Below are positions 43,301-53,300 of a stretch of DNA of 64,000 nucleotides, in pieces. This stretch comes from Trachythela sp. YZ-2020 (lineage: Eukaryota; Cnidaria; Anthozoa; Malacalcyonacea; Clavulariidae), in NCBI GenBank assembly GCA_016169945.1, contig JADLSH010000127.1:2172501-2236500 (forward strand). The letters run 5' to 3'. The translations under genes and the position numbers were made by a program. The stretch's first letter is position 1, and each line of letters starts with the position of its first letter. The notes below the pieces were generated by a model. The model ran no database searches. It was not told the origin of the DNA and worked only from the letters and a program-made list of their open reading frames with translations.

Positions 43301-45182
43301 AACAAATTTCCGTAACTTTTCAAAAATTCAATGATTCTATATTTGTTCTCTTACCTTTCAGGTTGATCACACTTATCCACAGCTGGATGGCATATTGTCC
43401 CTTTGTTTCTCATGACATCCCTACACGTACCGTCACCCACACACTCAGAACGCTCTATACAACTGGACTGCGTGTAAGATGATTGACAACTGTAAGCCTT
43501 GCCCACACATCGACCGGTTTGACAGAGATCTTGTTTCGTACAGGCGTTGCCATCGTTACAAGAGACCGCTGGTTTGTTAGTCCATACAGAACTTGATTTG
43601 GAAGCTTTGTCATACAGATCACACCACTGACATTCATTGCTTGGGTTTAGTTGTTGATGGCTGTAGTCTTTACCTGTTGTCAAGAAATGTAAGTTTGACT
43701 CTAATTTGATCATATTATAACGTTAAATATCGGTATGTGGTCAGTGTCAACGATTCCCTAAATAAAGGGACTACAAAGCTTGAGAGGGGTATGTTTAAAA
43801 ACATTCCTAGATTATTGGTATTCCCACTGCCAAAATAACCACACGATTAGCACTATTATCACAATAGCCACCATTTCAATTACGATTATAATCACCAGTA
43901 TCATCACCATCACAACCACCATAATCACCACTACCACCAAAGCACCATCTATACTGTTATCACCACTACCACATGCTCATGTAATCACTGTCATCTTTAC
44001 ATTACCATCAACATTGAAAACAATATAGATATCGCCGTTACCTAACCATTACCAGCACATCATCTCAGCATCATCAGACCACCATCACTACACTAAACTA
44101 ACTTTATTTATACTGGATAGCTCTATCAGTTCTAAACTGTTCTCCCCAGATGTCCAGTAAGGGCCATCCCTTATTGATCCAGGAGAAAGTCTGGAGTGTT
44201 TGGTAGAGTCAAGCTGGAGGCACTCTTAACTGGAATTTGAATTACCACTGTTCACCCACCTGCTATTTTACAAGTACACTTCCCCGCCGCATATCCAAAA
44301 CCTGTGTGTAAACTACAACCATTTCCATCACAGTATTGACATAGCGAGTTGCATGTAAAACTGATGCCTCCGCATTGACCATTTTGACATTTGTCCGATC
44401 TTGTGCATTTCTGTCCATCATCGCAAGATATTCCATTTCTGTTTGTCCATGCTGACGTAGTTGTACTTGGGTTACACCACTGGAAAATATACAGAAAACA
44501 AGGATACTGATATTAGTACTTTCTAAATGTAGCAATTTATGGTGTGCTGGTGTCACAGTGATCAATGCATTTACATATCTCTGCGAGTTCGAGTGCACTA
44601 TTCAAAGGTCTGATTATATTTTCCTCTATAGTGAACAACGTCTAGAGACAACACTGTGACCGAAACGAAATCGTCCCGCTCTGACTTCGTCCTGGTTTCA
44701 TGTTAATGTGGCCTATCCCGTGAAAATTTTAACTGTTTCTCAACTCACCTGACATGGGTTTCCAGGTTTAGACGTATTGGCGCGATAACATGTGTCCACG
44801 TTGTTGTACTTGATGATACAATAGCCAGACTTTAGTGTACACGCGTCTTTATAGTGATCTTGGCATGCTAGACACGTGTACGGCTGTCCACGACATTCGC
44901 CATTAACACAACGATCATTTCTTGTCTTTACGTTGTTGTCACTGCATTTGAGGTTGTTGTTTGCTGTCCATCTTGTTGGGTTGTTACTGTTGCATTGCTA
45001 GGAAGAAATATGTTACAATGCATTTTGAGCAAATCTTAAAGTCTCAATGTCGATACGTTTATAGTGGATAATGAGTTGATAGGCTTACATTTATGATTCC
45101 TTCCTTCTTTCCTTCCTTTCTTTCTTCGATCCATCCTTCCTTCTTTCTTTCTATTTTTACCTACCTACCTACCTACCTGCCA

Positions 45183-45246
<64 letters not shown>

Positions 45247-45279
45247 CACCTGCCTGCCTGCCACCTGCCTGCCTGCTTG

Positions 45280-45311
<32 letters not shown>

Positions 45312-45410
45312 CCGCCTGCCTGCCTGCCTGCCTGTCTGACTGTCTGCCTGCCTCCCTGTCTGTCTGACTGACTGCCGGCCTGCCTGCACCTGCCTGCCTG
45401 CCTGCCTGTA

Positions 45411-45444
<34 letters not shown>

Positions 45445-45447
45445 TGT

Positions 45448-45497
<50 letters not shown>

Positions 45498-47735
45498 ACC
45501 TACCTACATACCTACATACCTACATACCTTTACTCTAAATATCATTATCTTCTCACCTGACAAGGTTTTCCAGACCGTATATTCCCGTTTGTGTAACATC
45601 TTCCACTAATCACACAGAAACCAGGTTTAATCTTACATCCATTTCCATCACAGCTTTCACACGATCTGCACGTGAATGGAGTTCCTGTGCACGCGCCGCT
45701 CACGCAGCGATCATTCCTCGTACATAAATTCCCATCACTGCAAGACAGTGCGTTGTTGTTTGTCCAGACTGTTTCTCGCCCTTTTTGGCAATCCTATGCA
45801 TGAAAAATTAAAGTATAGAACAATACAGTTGAACCTAGAGTATTGGCAGTATAGTGGTTAGTGTATGTCCCTTTCACTTCTTTAACCGGGGGTTTGATTC
45901 CTGCAATATCCAGTTGTATGATTATAATTTTGTCTCAGTCGCATTTGAGAAGAGATCTTCCAGTTTGATTCTACCAAACACCTCGGGTTTTCTTCGGGCA
46001 CTTCGCTTTTCTGTAGCAACACTGGATCACTAATAAGAGACGATCCTTACTTGACTTCTAAGGAGAACTGTTTAGAACTGATAGAGCTATCCAGTATATA
46101 TATAAAGTTCATTTAATTTAGGTTTAGTTCGGGTAGTAACACTGGAACTAAGAGAAACGAACCTTACTGGACCTCCAGGGAAAAGAGTTTAGATATGATA
46201 GAGCTGTCCAGTATAGATAGAGTTAGTTTAGTTTAGGTTTTCTCCTAGTATAACACTGAACCTTTAACAGATAGCCAGGACTGGATCTATGAGGGGAACA
46301 ATTTAGAATTGATAACGCTATTCAGTGTAAATAGAGCTACTTCAGTTTAGTTGTTAACGGCTTTGTATTAAGCGAGCTGCCATTATGAAGCAGTCGCCCC
46401 CCCTGTTATTATGTAAAACAGTCTATACGGTATTTTACCTGACACTGATTCCGGGGGTTTACTCTACCGTAGCTGTGACATACACCAGCAATACGGCACT
46501 GTCGTAGTTCACATCTAGTACCAAGTTTTGTGTAACATGAATAACAACTACATGTGTAACTCCCTAGGACATTGTGACAATTGTGTTGGCATGGCCTTCC
46601 CGTCTGGCATTCGTTCACATCTGAAATGTTAATAGGTGAACGTTTGATGCTAAGATAGTGATGGTAATCGTGATGATGGTAATGGTGGTGATGATGATGA
46701 TGGTGTTGGTGGTGATGATGATGATGGAGTTGGTGGTGATGATGGTGGTGGTAGTAATGGTGATGGTGATAGTGTTGGTGCTGATGGTGGTAGTGATGGT
46801 GTTGGTGCTGATGGTGGTATTGGGGGGTTGTATGGTGGTTATGATGATGGTTGTGACATGTATAACTGCCTTGAACATTTTGACATTTCTGCTGGCAATG
46901 TCTCTTCTGGCATATGTCTAGTGGTGGTAGCGTGATGGTAGTTGTCACCATGTGCCTATCCTCTGTGACTGGGTTTCGATTACTGCAATGTATAGTTGTT
47001 TGATTATAATTTCGGTTCAGTCACATGAGAAGTCTGAAGGTGTTTTTATCAGACACCGCAGGTTTTCTTCGGATGCCCTGCAGTTTCGTTGTGTAGTAAC
47101 TCTGGACGAACCAAGAATGAGCAGTGGAAGGCTACCAAGTATACATAAAATTAGTTTAGTTTAATTATGGTAGTCTGATGATGGTTAGACAGTGATTTGA
47201 TGGTGATTTGATCACCTAATGATGGTGGTCATCTAGTGGTGGTGATGTTGATGGTGGTTGTGATATTGATGGTGGTCTGATGGTGATTTGATCACGTAGT
47301 GGTAATGTTTATCTGCAGGTGGTTGTGATATTGATGGTGATAATGGTGCTAATCTTGTTGTGGTGGCACCATGAACCTTTTGAGCTTTTATTTCAACCTA
47401 CCCCTCTCACAGCATGTCCCAGTCCACCCCGCGTTGCAGTTGCATCGTCCATAAGTCGGTTTTCCGCCATTACGACATGCGTTCCTGTTACATGCCCTGG
47501 TCTCTGTGAAATGATATGTGCATCTTCCCCCACAACACTCGGTCACACTCTTCCTCCTAGAACGCGTCTGGGTGCCCGCATTGCCACATTGGTGTGTACA
47601 CCCGCTCCACCATGACCAGCTCCCTGGTACACAGTTTCGTGGTGGGGGTGGGGGTGGGCTTCGTCTACGCCGACTAGGGCACCCTTCTACTTGTAGAAAC
47701 ACTAAGAGCGCGATGCACACGGAAATCAGCTTCAT
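33930..47735 (-). CDS. Gene A, right copy: secreted TSP1/EGF/Cys-rich/FN3-like giant protein
   Basis: Ten exons: 47,402-47,735; 46,439-46,620; 45,557-45,793; 44,749-44,997; 44,260-44,479; 43,355-43,673; 40,914-42,459; 36,437-40,475; 35,161-35,781; 33,930-34,313. Phases are 1, 0, 0, 0, 1, 2, 2, 0, 0. Ignoring one extra A in exon 8 the exons total 8,130 nt, giving 2,709 residues and a stop. The order is signal peptide, TSP1, EGF (1-111), calcium-binding-type EGF (112-172), four Cys-rich modules (173-514), and about 19-20 FN3-like modules (515-2,709). There is no membrane anchor. The ATG is 2.47 kb from that of gene B, in divergent orientation. The extra A at 42,420-42,421 shifts the frame, so either this copy is broken or the base is a sequence error. 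Confidence 0.85.
34314..35160. other. Intron 10 of right gene A
   Basis: It matches left intron 10 without the T-run, duplicated exon end, AT-rich block and 23,870 MITE. It contains GTTTA repeats at about 34,758-34,786. Confidence 0.6.
35161..35781 (-). CDS. Gene A right, exon 10: two FN3-like modules
   Basis: The exon is 621 nt, phase 0 in and out, open. It ends QVRIDNTPPEK before donor GTAAGG, giving the undamaged version of the left exon 10 end and the expected TPP boundary motif. Confidence 0.85.
36186..36416. mobile_element. 231-bp full-length palindromic MITE
   Basis: AGGGCCATTTATACGGGAGA at 36,186 and its complement at 36,397-36,416 bound a long hairpin rich in AAGTCGCGACTTA. AAT flanks both sides, a possible 3-bp target duplication. 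The left arm holds only half of it. Confidence 0.75.
36437..40475 (-). CDS. Gene A right, exon 9: giant FN3-like exon
   Basis: The exon is 4,039 nt, identical in length to the left exon, open throughout. It runs from TTATAG|C (complement at 40,475-40,478) to AAG|GTATAT. Module boundaries and glycosylation sites match the left copy. Substitutions are scattered, not clustered, and include conservative and radical ones. Confidence 0.9.
40476..40913. other. Intron 8 of right gene A
   Basis: Matches 17,137-17,581. The inverted pair GAACTATTTGAAAAACA / GTGTTTCAGGTAGTTC lies near 40,780-40,820. No gene. Confidence 0.6.
40914..42459 (-). CDS. Gene A right, exon 8: FN3-like modules, 1-nt frame error
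   Basis: The 1,546-nt exon has one base more than the left. The left reads CGAATTACCGACACG; here the complement at about 42,413-42,428 reads CGAATTAAACGACACG, so the frame runs CGA ATT AAA CGA CAC GAT TAA. From 42,268 downward the frame is open for 452 codons as on the left. All modules are otherwise intact. Confidence 0.8.
42595..43085 (+). mobile_element. SINE split by a hAT insertion
   Basis: The SINE core (GTGAGATGAGTGCTTCCAGTTTC) runs to GTAGTAACACTAT at 42,710 and resumes after 42,994 with CCCTCACTGGACCTCCAGGG and TTTAGAACTGATATAGC. Intron 7 of gene A. Confidence 0.75.
42711..42994. mobile_element. 284-bp non-autonomous hAT element
   Basis: It starts CAGGGGTGGATCCAG, a typical hAT end, finishes CCTCCTCCCACTG, and is flanked by a perfect 8-bp duplication AACACTAT (42,703-42,710 and 42,995-43,002). 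The inside is T-rich with long T runs. The left arm has no counterpart. Confidence 0.8.
43130..43285 (-). mobile_element. Antisense SINE fragment
   Basis: GAAAACCTGCGGTGTTTGGTAAAG and GAATCAAACCCCGCTCACGG are complements of the core and B-box. Intron 7 of right gene A. Confidence 0.65.
43355..43673 (-). CDS. Gene A right, exon 7: Cys-rich module 4
   Basis: The exon is 319 nt, phase 1 in and 2 out, matching the left. The donor here is GTAAGA, against GTGAGA on the left. It keeps all cysteines of SCNDGNACTKQDLCQTGRC. Confidence 0.85.
43674..44259. other. Intron 6 of right gene A
   Basis: Contains ACC/ATC simple repeats (about 43,850-44,090) and an antisense SINE tail (about 44,095-44,240). 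Confidence 0.6.
44260..44479 (-). CDS. Gene A right, exon 6: Cys-rich module 3
   Basis: The exon is 220 nt, phase 0 in and 1 out. The acceptor is TTTTCCAG. Same cysteine pattern as the left copy. Confidence 0.85.
44749..44997 (-). CDS. Gene A right, exon 5: Cys-rich module 2
   Basis: The exon is 249 nt, phase 0 both sides, open, with ECRGQPYTC and final GNPCQ. The preceding intron 5 is shorter than on the left because the palindrome and SINE body are absent. Confidence 0.85.
45160..45528. repeat. CCTG tetranucleotide microsatellite
   Basis: A nearly uninterrupted run of CCTG units with short CACCTG breaks, in intron 4. The ORFs rich in LPACLPAC or QAGRQAGR are artefacts. Confidence 0.9.
45557..45793 (-). 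CDS. Gene A right, exon 4: Cys-rich module 1
   Basis: The exon is 237 nt, phase 0 both sides, open. It encodes the same module as the left with a few changes (GACTGTPFTC, CESCDGNGC). Confidence 0.85.
45836..46355 (+). mobile_element. SINE followed by two extra SINE tails
   Basis: The head at 45,845 (GCAGTATAGTGGTTAGTG and GGTTTGATTCCTGC) is clear. The body runs to about 46,115; tail modules restart at about 46,125 and 46,245, each with AACACTG and a GTTAGTTTAGTTTAG-type end. Intron 3. Confidence 0.7.
46439..46620 (-). CDS. Gene A right, exon 3: calcium-binding-type EGF
   Basis: The exon is 182 nt, phase 1 in, phase 0 out. It begins DVNECQTGRPCQHNCHN and contains GSYTCSC, the DxxEC…N…GSYxC signature of calcium-binding EGF, then a longer Cys-containing tail to VNPRNQCQ. 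It is the undamaged form of the left exon at 11,344. Confidence 0.85.
46855..46917 (-). CDS. Possible gene A exon 2: first half of an EGF domain
   Basis: After TAG (46,918-46,920) the frame (G)AC ATA TGC encodes DICQKRHCQQKCQNVQGSYTC, the first half of a calcium-binding EGF entered in the right phase. No donor is visible; the frame instead runs on through His codons (CAT/CAC repeat) without a stop to the next EGF exon. It may be a true exon with a lost end, a retained His-rich linker, or a relic. Confidence 0.45.
46965..47170 (+). mobile_element. SINE copy
   Basis: Core GACACCGCAGGTTTTCTTCGG and tail ATACATAAAATTAGTTTAGTTTAA; homologous to 10,795-11,010 on the left. Flanked on the far side by GATGGTGGT simple repeats. 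Confidence 0.65.
47402..47735 (-). CDS. Gene A right, exon 1: signal peptide, TSP1, EGF
   Basis: The ATG is at 47,733-47,735 and the exon ends in phase 1 before GTAGGT. Signal peptide MKLISVCIALLVFLQVEGC, then a RRRR/Pro linker shorter by 4 residues than on the left, TSP1 with GSWSWWSGC and CGNAGTQT, then EGF with CRNGGKP. This start is the only ATG that gives a signal peptide. Confidence 0.85.
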
Positions 47736-48029
47736 TTATATGACCTGGATTTTCTTAGATAGTATAGTTCTGAGTCGATTTGGATTTGCGAATAGTTATG
47801 CTTTTAAGTGAAGTAGCTTCTCAGACTTTTTTTACTTTCGTATAGTTTTTGCTTTGCTGAATTCTTTTGTTCATGCGATAACCTATAATTAAATTGAAAT
47901 AATATCTATAATAACATTTGAAATTTCTATGGCGCAGGCGGAATTAAAAGTATAGTATATGATCAATTTAAGGTGATTTAGTGCGAACATATTTACAGGA
48001 ATGAAATTTTAGACGTTCATTCTCTAATG

Positions 48030-48300
48030 TTTAGAGGAAACCTTGTTCCGGTGTGTGTTCATATGAGAGACGAGCCAGCCCGGTTAGGAGCGACATCTCA
48101 CCTCGCGCTAGGTGGAATCTCAGTTAAGTGGGATAAAATTTTCCATATGAACGCTTCATCCCACCTGACCGGGATGAACTATTTTCCGATTTTGACCTAT
48201 TCTTGAGCGGCATATTGGAAAATATAAACAAGAAAAATAAAGCAGAAATAATTCATCCCGCTTAGGTGAGCTTCCCGGCCAACAGATCTCGTATGAATAA
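48030..48300. mobile_element. Right-arm-specific repeat with GTTCATATGAG / CATATGAAC ends
   Basis: GTTCATATGAGAGACGAGCC, CATATGAACGCTTCATCCCA and CGTATGAATAAG alternate with GGGATGA and CCCGGTTAG motifs. It resembles repeats I recall from corals; that link is from memory and not checked. Confidence 0.45.
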
Positions 48301-48862
48301 GCCCTGACTTGTCAGATTAGCTACATGCGACCTTGCATGCACCCGCTCTGATATTGGCCTTTGTCAAAATATTTGTTTTGCGTGGTTGATTTTGTAATTA
48401 TTAGGAAAATAATTTTGGCTATGTCGTATGACGTTAGTTTGTGTAGCTCCAAAAGTTTTGTATTTTATGGAATTTTAGTGGGCAGCAACAATGATAAATT
48501 TAATTTAGACATTCGACATGTTGAAACATGAAAGTGTGGTTTAGTAAACACAGACCATATATGGTAATGTACAATCTATTTTCTAGGAAGCAGATTATAG
48601 AGTCGTACCATGAGGCAAGAAATTCAATCAAGTCCAATTACATTGTTAACACCACTCCTGACAACTGGCAAATATTGTGATGATTAAATATATTCTCTTT
48701 GGACAGTGAGTAAAGTATGTATGTTCGTTTTGCCAATTGTGCAACCCAAAATATTTGACATTATTTGTCATTTTATTCCTTGCTATCATCACTAGGGAAG
48801 CGAATATGATACCGTATATTCAAAGAATTCGTACAAGATAATCTTTCAACTTCCAACTTAGA

Positions 48863-49020
48863 CTTACTCTAAGTCTGTCTCTCAAAGGGGTTTTTATTTG
48901 GGAGTTTTAAAGGACGCGCGGAAATGCGGCCTTTAAATTACTCCCGCCCGTGTTTTCGCGCGCCCTTTATAACTCCGAAATAAAAACCGCTTTGAGAGAC
49001 AGACTTGGAACAAGTCTACT
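48863..49020. mobile_element. Foldback element, right-arm copy
   Basis: Homologue of 8,607-8,774; arms GTCTGTCTCTCAAAGGGG and CGCTTTGAGAGACAGAC. Confidence 0.65.
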
Positions 49021-50209
49021 GTCAACTTTCAACTTAATATTTAACTTAAACATTATTCCTTGGAGGAAGCAAATAAAAACACTTGAAGTTCGGTTTCCGA
49101 GAAGAATATTCAACGGGGTTCGTGAAATATCGAGCTTTTTTCCTTGTAGTGATTAAAAGAGCTTTATATTCCTTACTACCTGAATTAAAAGATTGTTACT
49201 TTCGATTTACGAATTCATCTGCATTTTCGAGGTTTCGAGCGAATGCCTTTCGTCAGAAGGTCAACCCCCGGTCAAGCGAGGATGAGAGTTGATGAGAATC
49301 AAAGAGAGTTGCAACTTTCGCTCGCGTTTGACCGCCAACTCTCATCAACTCTCATGCGCTCTTATCAACTTTGAGCTGTTCAAATTTTGATGAGAGTTTC
49401 TGCTCGTTCGACCAGTACGCGTGGTATCTCATGCAACTCTTGTTCTCGTTTGATCGGGGCATGAGGGTTGATGAAACTCTCGCTTGCAAACTCTCGCTTG
49501 CAAACTCTCGCTTGCAAACTCTCGTCAACTCCCAGTAACGTCATGAGAAAGATTTAGTGAGTAGATATTAGTCCAAACTGTTCTCCCTAAAGGTCCGCTA
49601 AGGGCTCATCCCTTCTTGGCCCAGTGTTACTATAGGAGGAAACTGCAGTACTTGGGGAAAACCTGTGGTGTTTGGTAGAAGCACTCTTCTCGCATGCGAC
49701 TGATGCGAAATACTGAATGTTGAAATCGAACCTTAGTCGGCGAAAGGCACATGCAACTCTTAATGCTTTTACTATGATAATAAAAAAGCCTTCAATATCC
49801 ATGACAGCATATATATTTTATCATATTTGTATTTGTTATAAAATTTACTAGTTATAAAAACTCTGTATTTCCTACCTTTATTCTTTAATAAAAGGACCCA
49901 GTTTAGCTTGTCCCCGAATTAGTCTGTCCTATAGCCGAGCTCCAGTGCCAATTATGTGTGTGTTGACGCAAGTTGAGAACTGCTGAGCCAACCAGATTCG
50001 AGGGTATTTACGTCAAAGTCAAAATATACCTTTTGTTCCTAGAATTAATGACTGTTGAGACATAAACAGGGAGAGCACCCCCCTCTCATGTTGCCGAGAT
50101 TTGCTAATCCGAAGTTGAAGTACAAATCATTTTCACTTAACGACGCGCTCGAGATGGATTAGCCACATCTGAATATATTTGTCGTATTTAGGCTATTCCC
50201 AACAACGAA

Positions 50210-50383
50210 ATGTATCTGTTGGCAATTTTTATACAAGCTTTTTCTGTGTTCTATTTGACAGATGCTGTGACCCATTTGGAAATATATCCAGGATTGCTAT
50301 GCAGCTATAATTATGACCTCGAAGTCCATACTCATCGTGGAGAAAGGTCGACCAAAGAACTGAATTTTAAAATCAACGCTAAG
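50210..50383 (+). CDS. Gene B right, exon 1: signal peptide and first LLTP strand
   Basis: 58 codons from ATG to AAG|GTATGT. Signal peptide MYLLAIFIQAFSVFYLTDA, then LEIYPGLLCSYNYDLEVHT. Same length as the left exon. Confidence 0.85.
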
Positions 50384-53300
50384 GTATGTACGTTTGAAAG
50401 ATTTTTGTAGATTGCTTTTTATGCTAAGTGATACAGTAGTTGATATATGTTATGTTAGCGTTGCTGTGTTATTATGTATGCGTCTGTGACTGGGGTTTGA
50501 TTCTTGTAATATGCAGTTGTCTCATTACAATTTCTATATATCCTAACCCATCCAGTCAAATTTTACTGAGTGTCAAATTCCTTGTGAGAGGAAACCGGAT
50601 TACCCGGAGAAAACGAACCACTTTCGGCAGAGCGTTGACTGACTCTTTTCACATGAATATTTTGATTCTTGAGTGAGAATCTCAGAGTTGAAAGGCAGTT
50701 GCTCCGACGACTGCGCCACGATTGCAATGATATTACACCGTTTCATAAATCAAAACTCTCGAGCGCAATCGATATATTATGCGCCATACCAGAGCATCTC
50801 TTAGTAACACTGGTATGCTGAATTCTAGATATCTTAATAATCACAAATATTATTACAGAAATAATGGTCAGTTTAAGCAATTTCTTTTCCAAATAGGTTG
50901 ACCAACACAGTCGTTGAACATATAAACATGGTTGTTCTTTGGTGTTCGTTGACTGCAGAATTTGGTTTTATTTTCTTTCTTCGTAACAACCAGAATAACT
51001 AAGGTCACAAAGCACAGGTTCTGGCTCGAACCCAAGCCGCACACTTCAATACAAAGAAATTCTATTTTGAAAAATTCTAAAACTACCTGCAGAAAGAGAC
51101 CGTTTTTAAATTAGACAATAGTCTTGAAAAACACTTGAATATTTCATACACCTACAAAATAATGTCAAGTCCGCAGTTTCACTTTCGATACTTTACTAGA
51201 TTTACGTCCAACCCACGCAATGGGGCGTGGCGAAAATCCCCAGCTGTTTTCTCAGAAACTAGACGTCCAAGAGGGGATACACAAAAGGAATGAAATGGCG
51301 GAAACACGAAAGGGCCTGCTAATCTATCAGCAGCTAACTCCTTACTTAGTTTTATGTCAACAATTTTTGGGTATTCTAAGGCCGAAGTTAAATTGGTATA
51401 CTCGTGAGATCGGATTTCACCGTCATAATGTTAAGGAAAGCCAAAATAAAAACCAAAAATTGATTGATTAAATATAGTTTGCTCGTTACCCTGACAAAAG
51501 TTTAACGAGAGGCTGAATTTTTACCGGAGTTGGTAGGAATTGATTTGTTGGAGCGGTCGGAATTGGCGATTGATTTAACTGTAAGGCCGCGAAAATTATT
51601 GCCACACTGAGTGCCGCGATGATTACCTTGGCATTTAAAACATATGTGTTTAAATTCGCAGCCTGAACAAGCTTGGCCTCGATGACCCCACGGAACAGCG
51701 GTAGCTGGCCGAGATTTAGAAGTTGTGGGATTCTGGCTTATTTGCGGGCCTGGTGCTTTTCTGGTAACGGAATACAGTGAACGCAACCACAATTCCCCGT
51801 CAATTGAGCTCCACAATTCCCCGTCAATTGAGCGGAGTTTGCCTTCGTAGAACCGCCAATTCTGACCTCGGACAGCCAAATCATGGATTGTTTGCCCGTA
51901 TTTCATTAGTGCGGGGGCCTCATTCGGGTATTTTTGGGTATAAATTCCCACAAGTTTAAATAAATAGAATATTTACTTACTAATAGGAATTTTATGCCTT
52001 CCGTCTGAGACATTGGGGAGATAAGTTGGTTATTATGATTGATAAGCAAGTGGTGGAAAGATAAGTGCTGTCATACAAAGGAAATACCTAAAATACTTTT
52101 AGGGGGCTTATCTTTTTATTTATTTCCGATTAGCAAGCAAATATTCTATTTAAACTTGCTAGGTTCTGGAAGGGTCATCACTTTGTTACATGTCTCGACG
52201 TGCAGTGTCACTTTTCAGACATGTTAAGACATATAAACACTTGCAATGTACACTCAATCTATCCGGGAAAATGTCGGTCCAGGTTTAGTCAACCATGTAC
52301 ATTCATTCAACTGAGAAGGGGAACTTGTTATGAGTGCATTTCTTATCCTGTCCTCTCGAGTTCTGACGTTAAACTCATATTTTTCATGGTTCTTGATTTG
52401 CAATTTGAATAATTTGAGTAAAACAGAACTGTGAGAAGAGTGCTTCCAGTTTCACTCAACCAAACACCGCAGGTTGTCACTGGGAACTCTCGTTTTCTCC
52501 TTTTGTAACACTGGAGCAGTTTGATATGGCTCTTACTGAACCTCTAGGAAGAACAGCTTAGAACTGACAGAGCCATCCAGTGCAAATAGAGTTTGTTTAG
52601 TTACGTTTCCTCCTGTAGTGACAATGAGCCAATATGAGATAGCTCTTACTTCTAGGATCAACAGTTTAGAACTGACAGAGCCATTAATACAAATAGAGTT
52701 AGTTTAGTTTAGGTTTTCTCCTGTAGTAACACTGGACCAATAAAGGATGACCCTTACTGGATATCTAGGGAAGAACAGTTTAGAATTGATAGAGCTATTT
52801 AGTATAAATAAAGTTAGAAGTTAAGGTTTCTCCCAGCTAATAACACTGAACCAATAAGGAATGATCCTTATTGGACCTCTAGGGAAAACAGTTTAGAATA
52901 TTCAGTATAAATAAAGTTAGTTTAGTTTAGGTTTCCTTCTTTGGTAATATTGTACCAATAAGCACGACCCTTGCTGGACGTCTATGAAGAACAGTTTGGA
53001 ACCAGTGGTTAGAACTGATAGAGCTATCTTGTATGGATAATGAATGATTATATATTAGGAAAAGGTTAATGAAACTCAAGTTATATCAAGTTATTATTTT
53101 GAAATTTTTCCAGGTAAACTTGGAAGTGCTTGACCGTCACTCGACAGAAAACGATGGTTACGTCACCAAGCTTGAATTACGTCATCCGCGCGTCATTCGT
53201 ACGAAAGGCGGACGAACAATCAAACACATCGTTGACCATAACTTGGAAGAAAAACTATCACAGCCGTTTTTCTTCGTTCAAGATCCCAAGGGAGAAATTA

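Larger units (their letters stand above)
47736..50209. promoter_or_regulatory. Right divergent intergenic region
   Basis: The space between the ATGs of gene A and gene B is 2.47 kb. The 380 bases next to gene B are conserved with the left arm. The rest holds a GTTCATATGA-type repeat (48,030-48,300), a foldback (48,863-49,020), the hammerhead-like motif complement (49,232-49,256), the CAACTCTC minisatellite (49,280-49,540) and an antisense SINE (49,560-49,760). Confidence 0.5.
50384..53113. other. Intron 1 of right gene B
   Basis: Contains an antisense short-subfamily SINE (about 50,535-50,725), a 0.9-kb insertion with a gag-like ORF (51,208-52,145) and tandem SINE tails (52,430-53,030). 1.3 kb of left-arm DNA (4,425-5,725) is absent. 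Confidence 0.65.
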
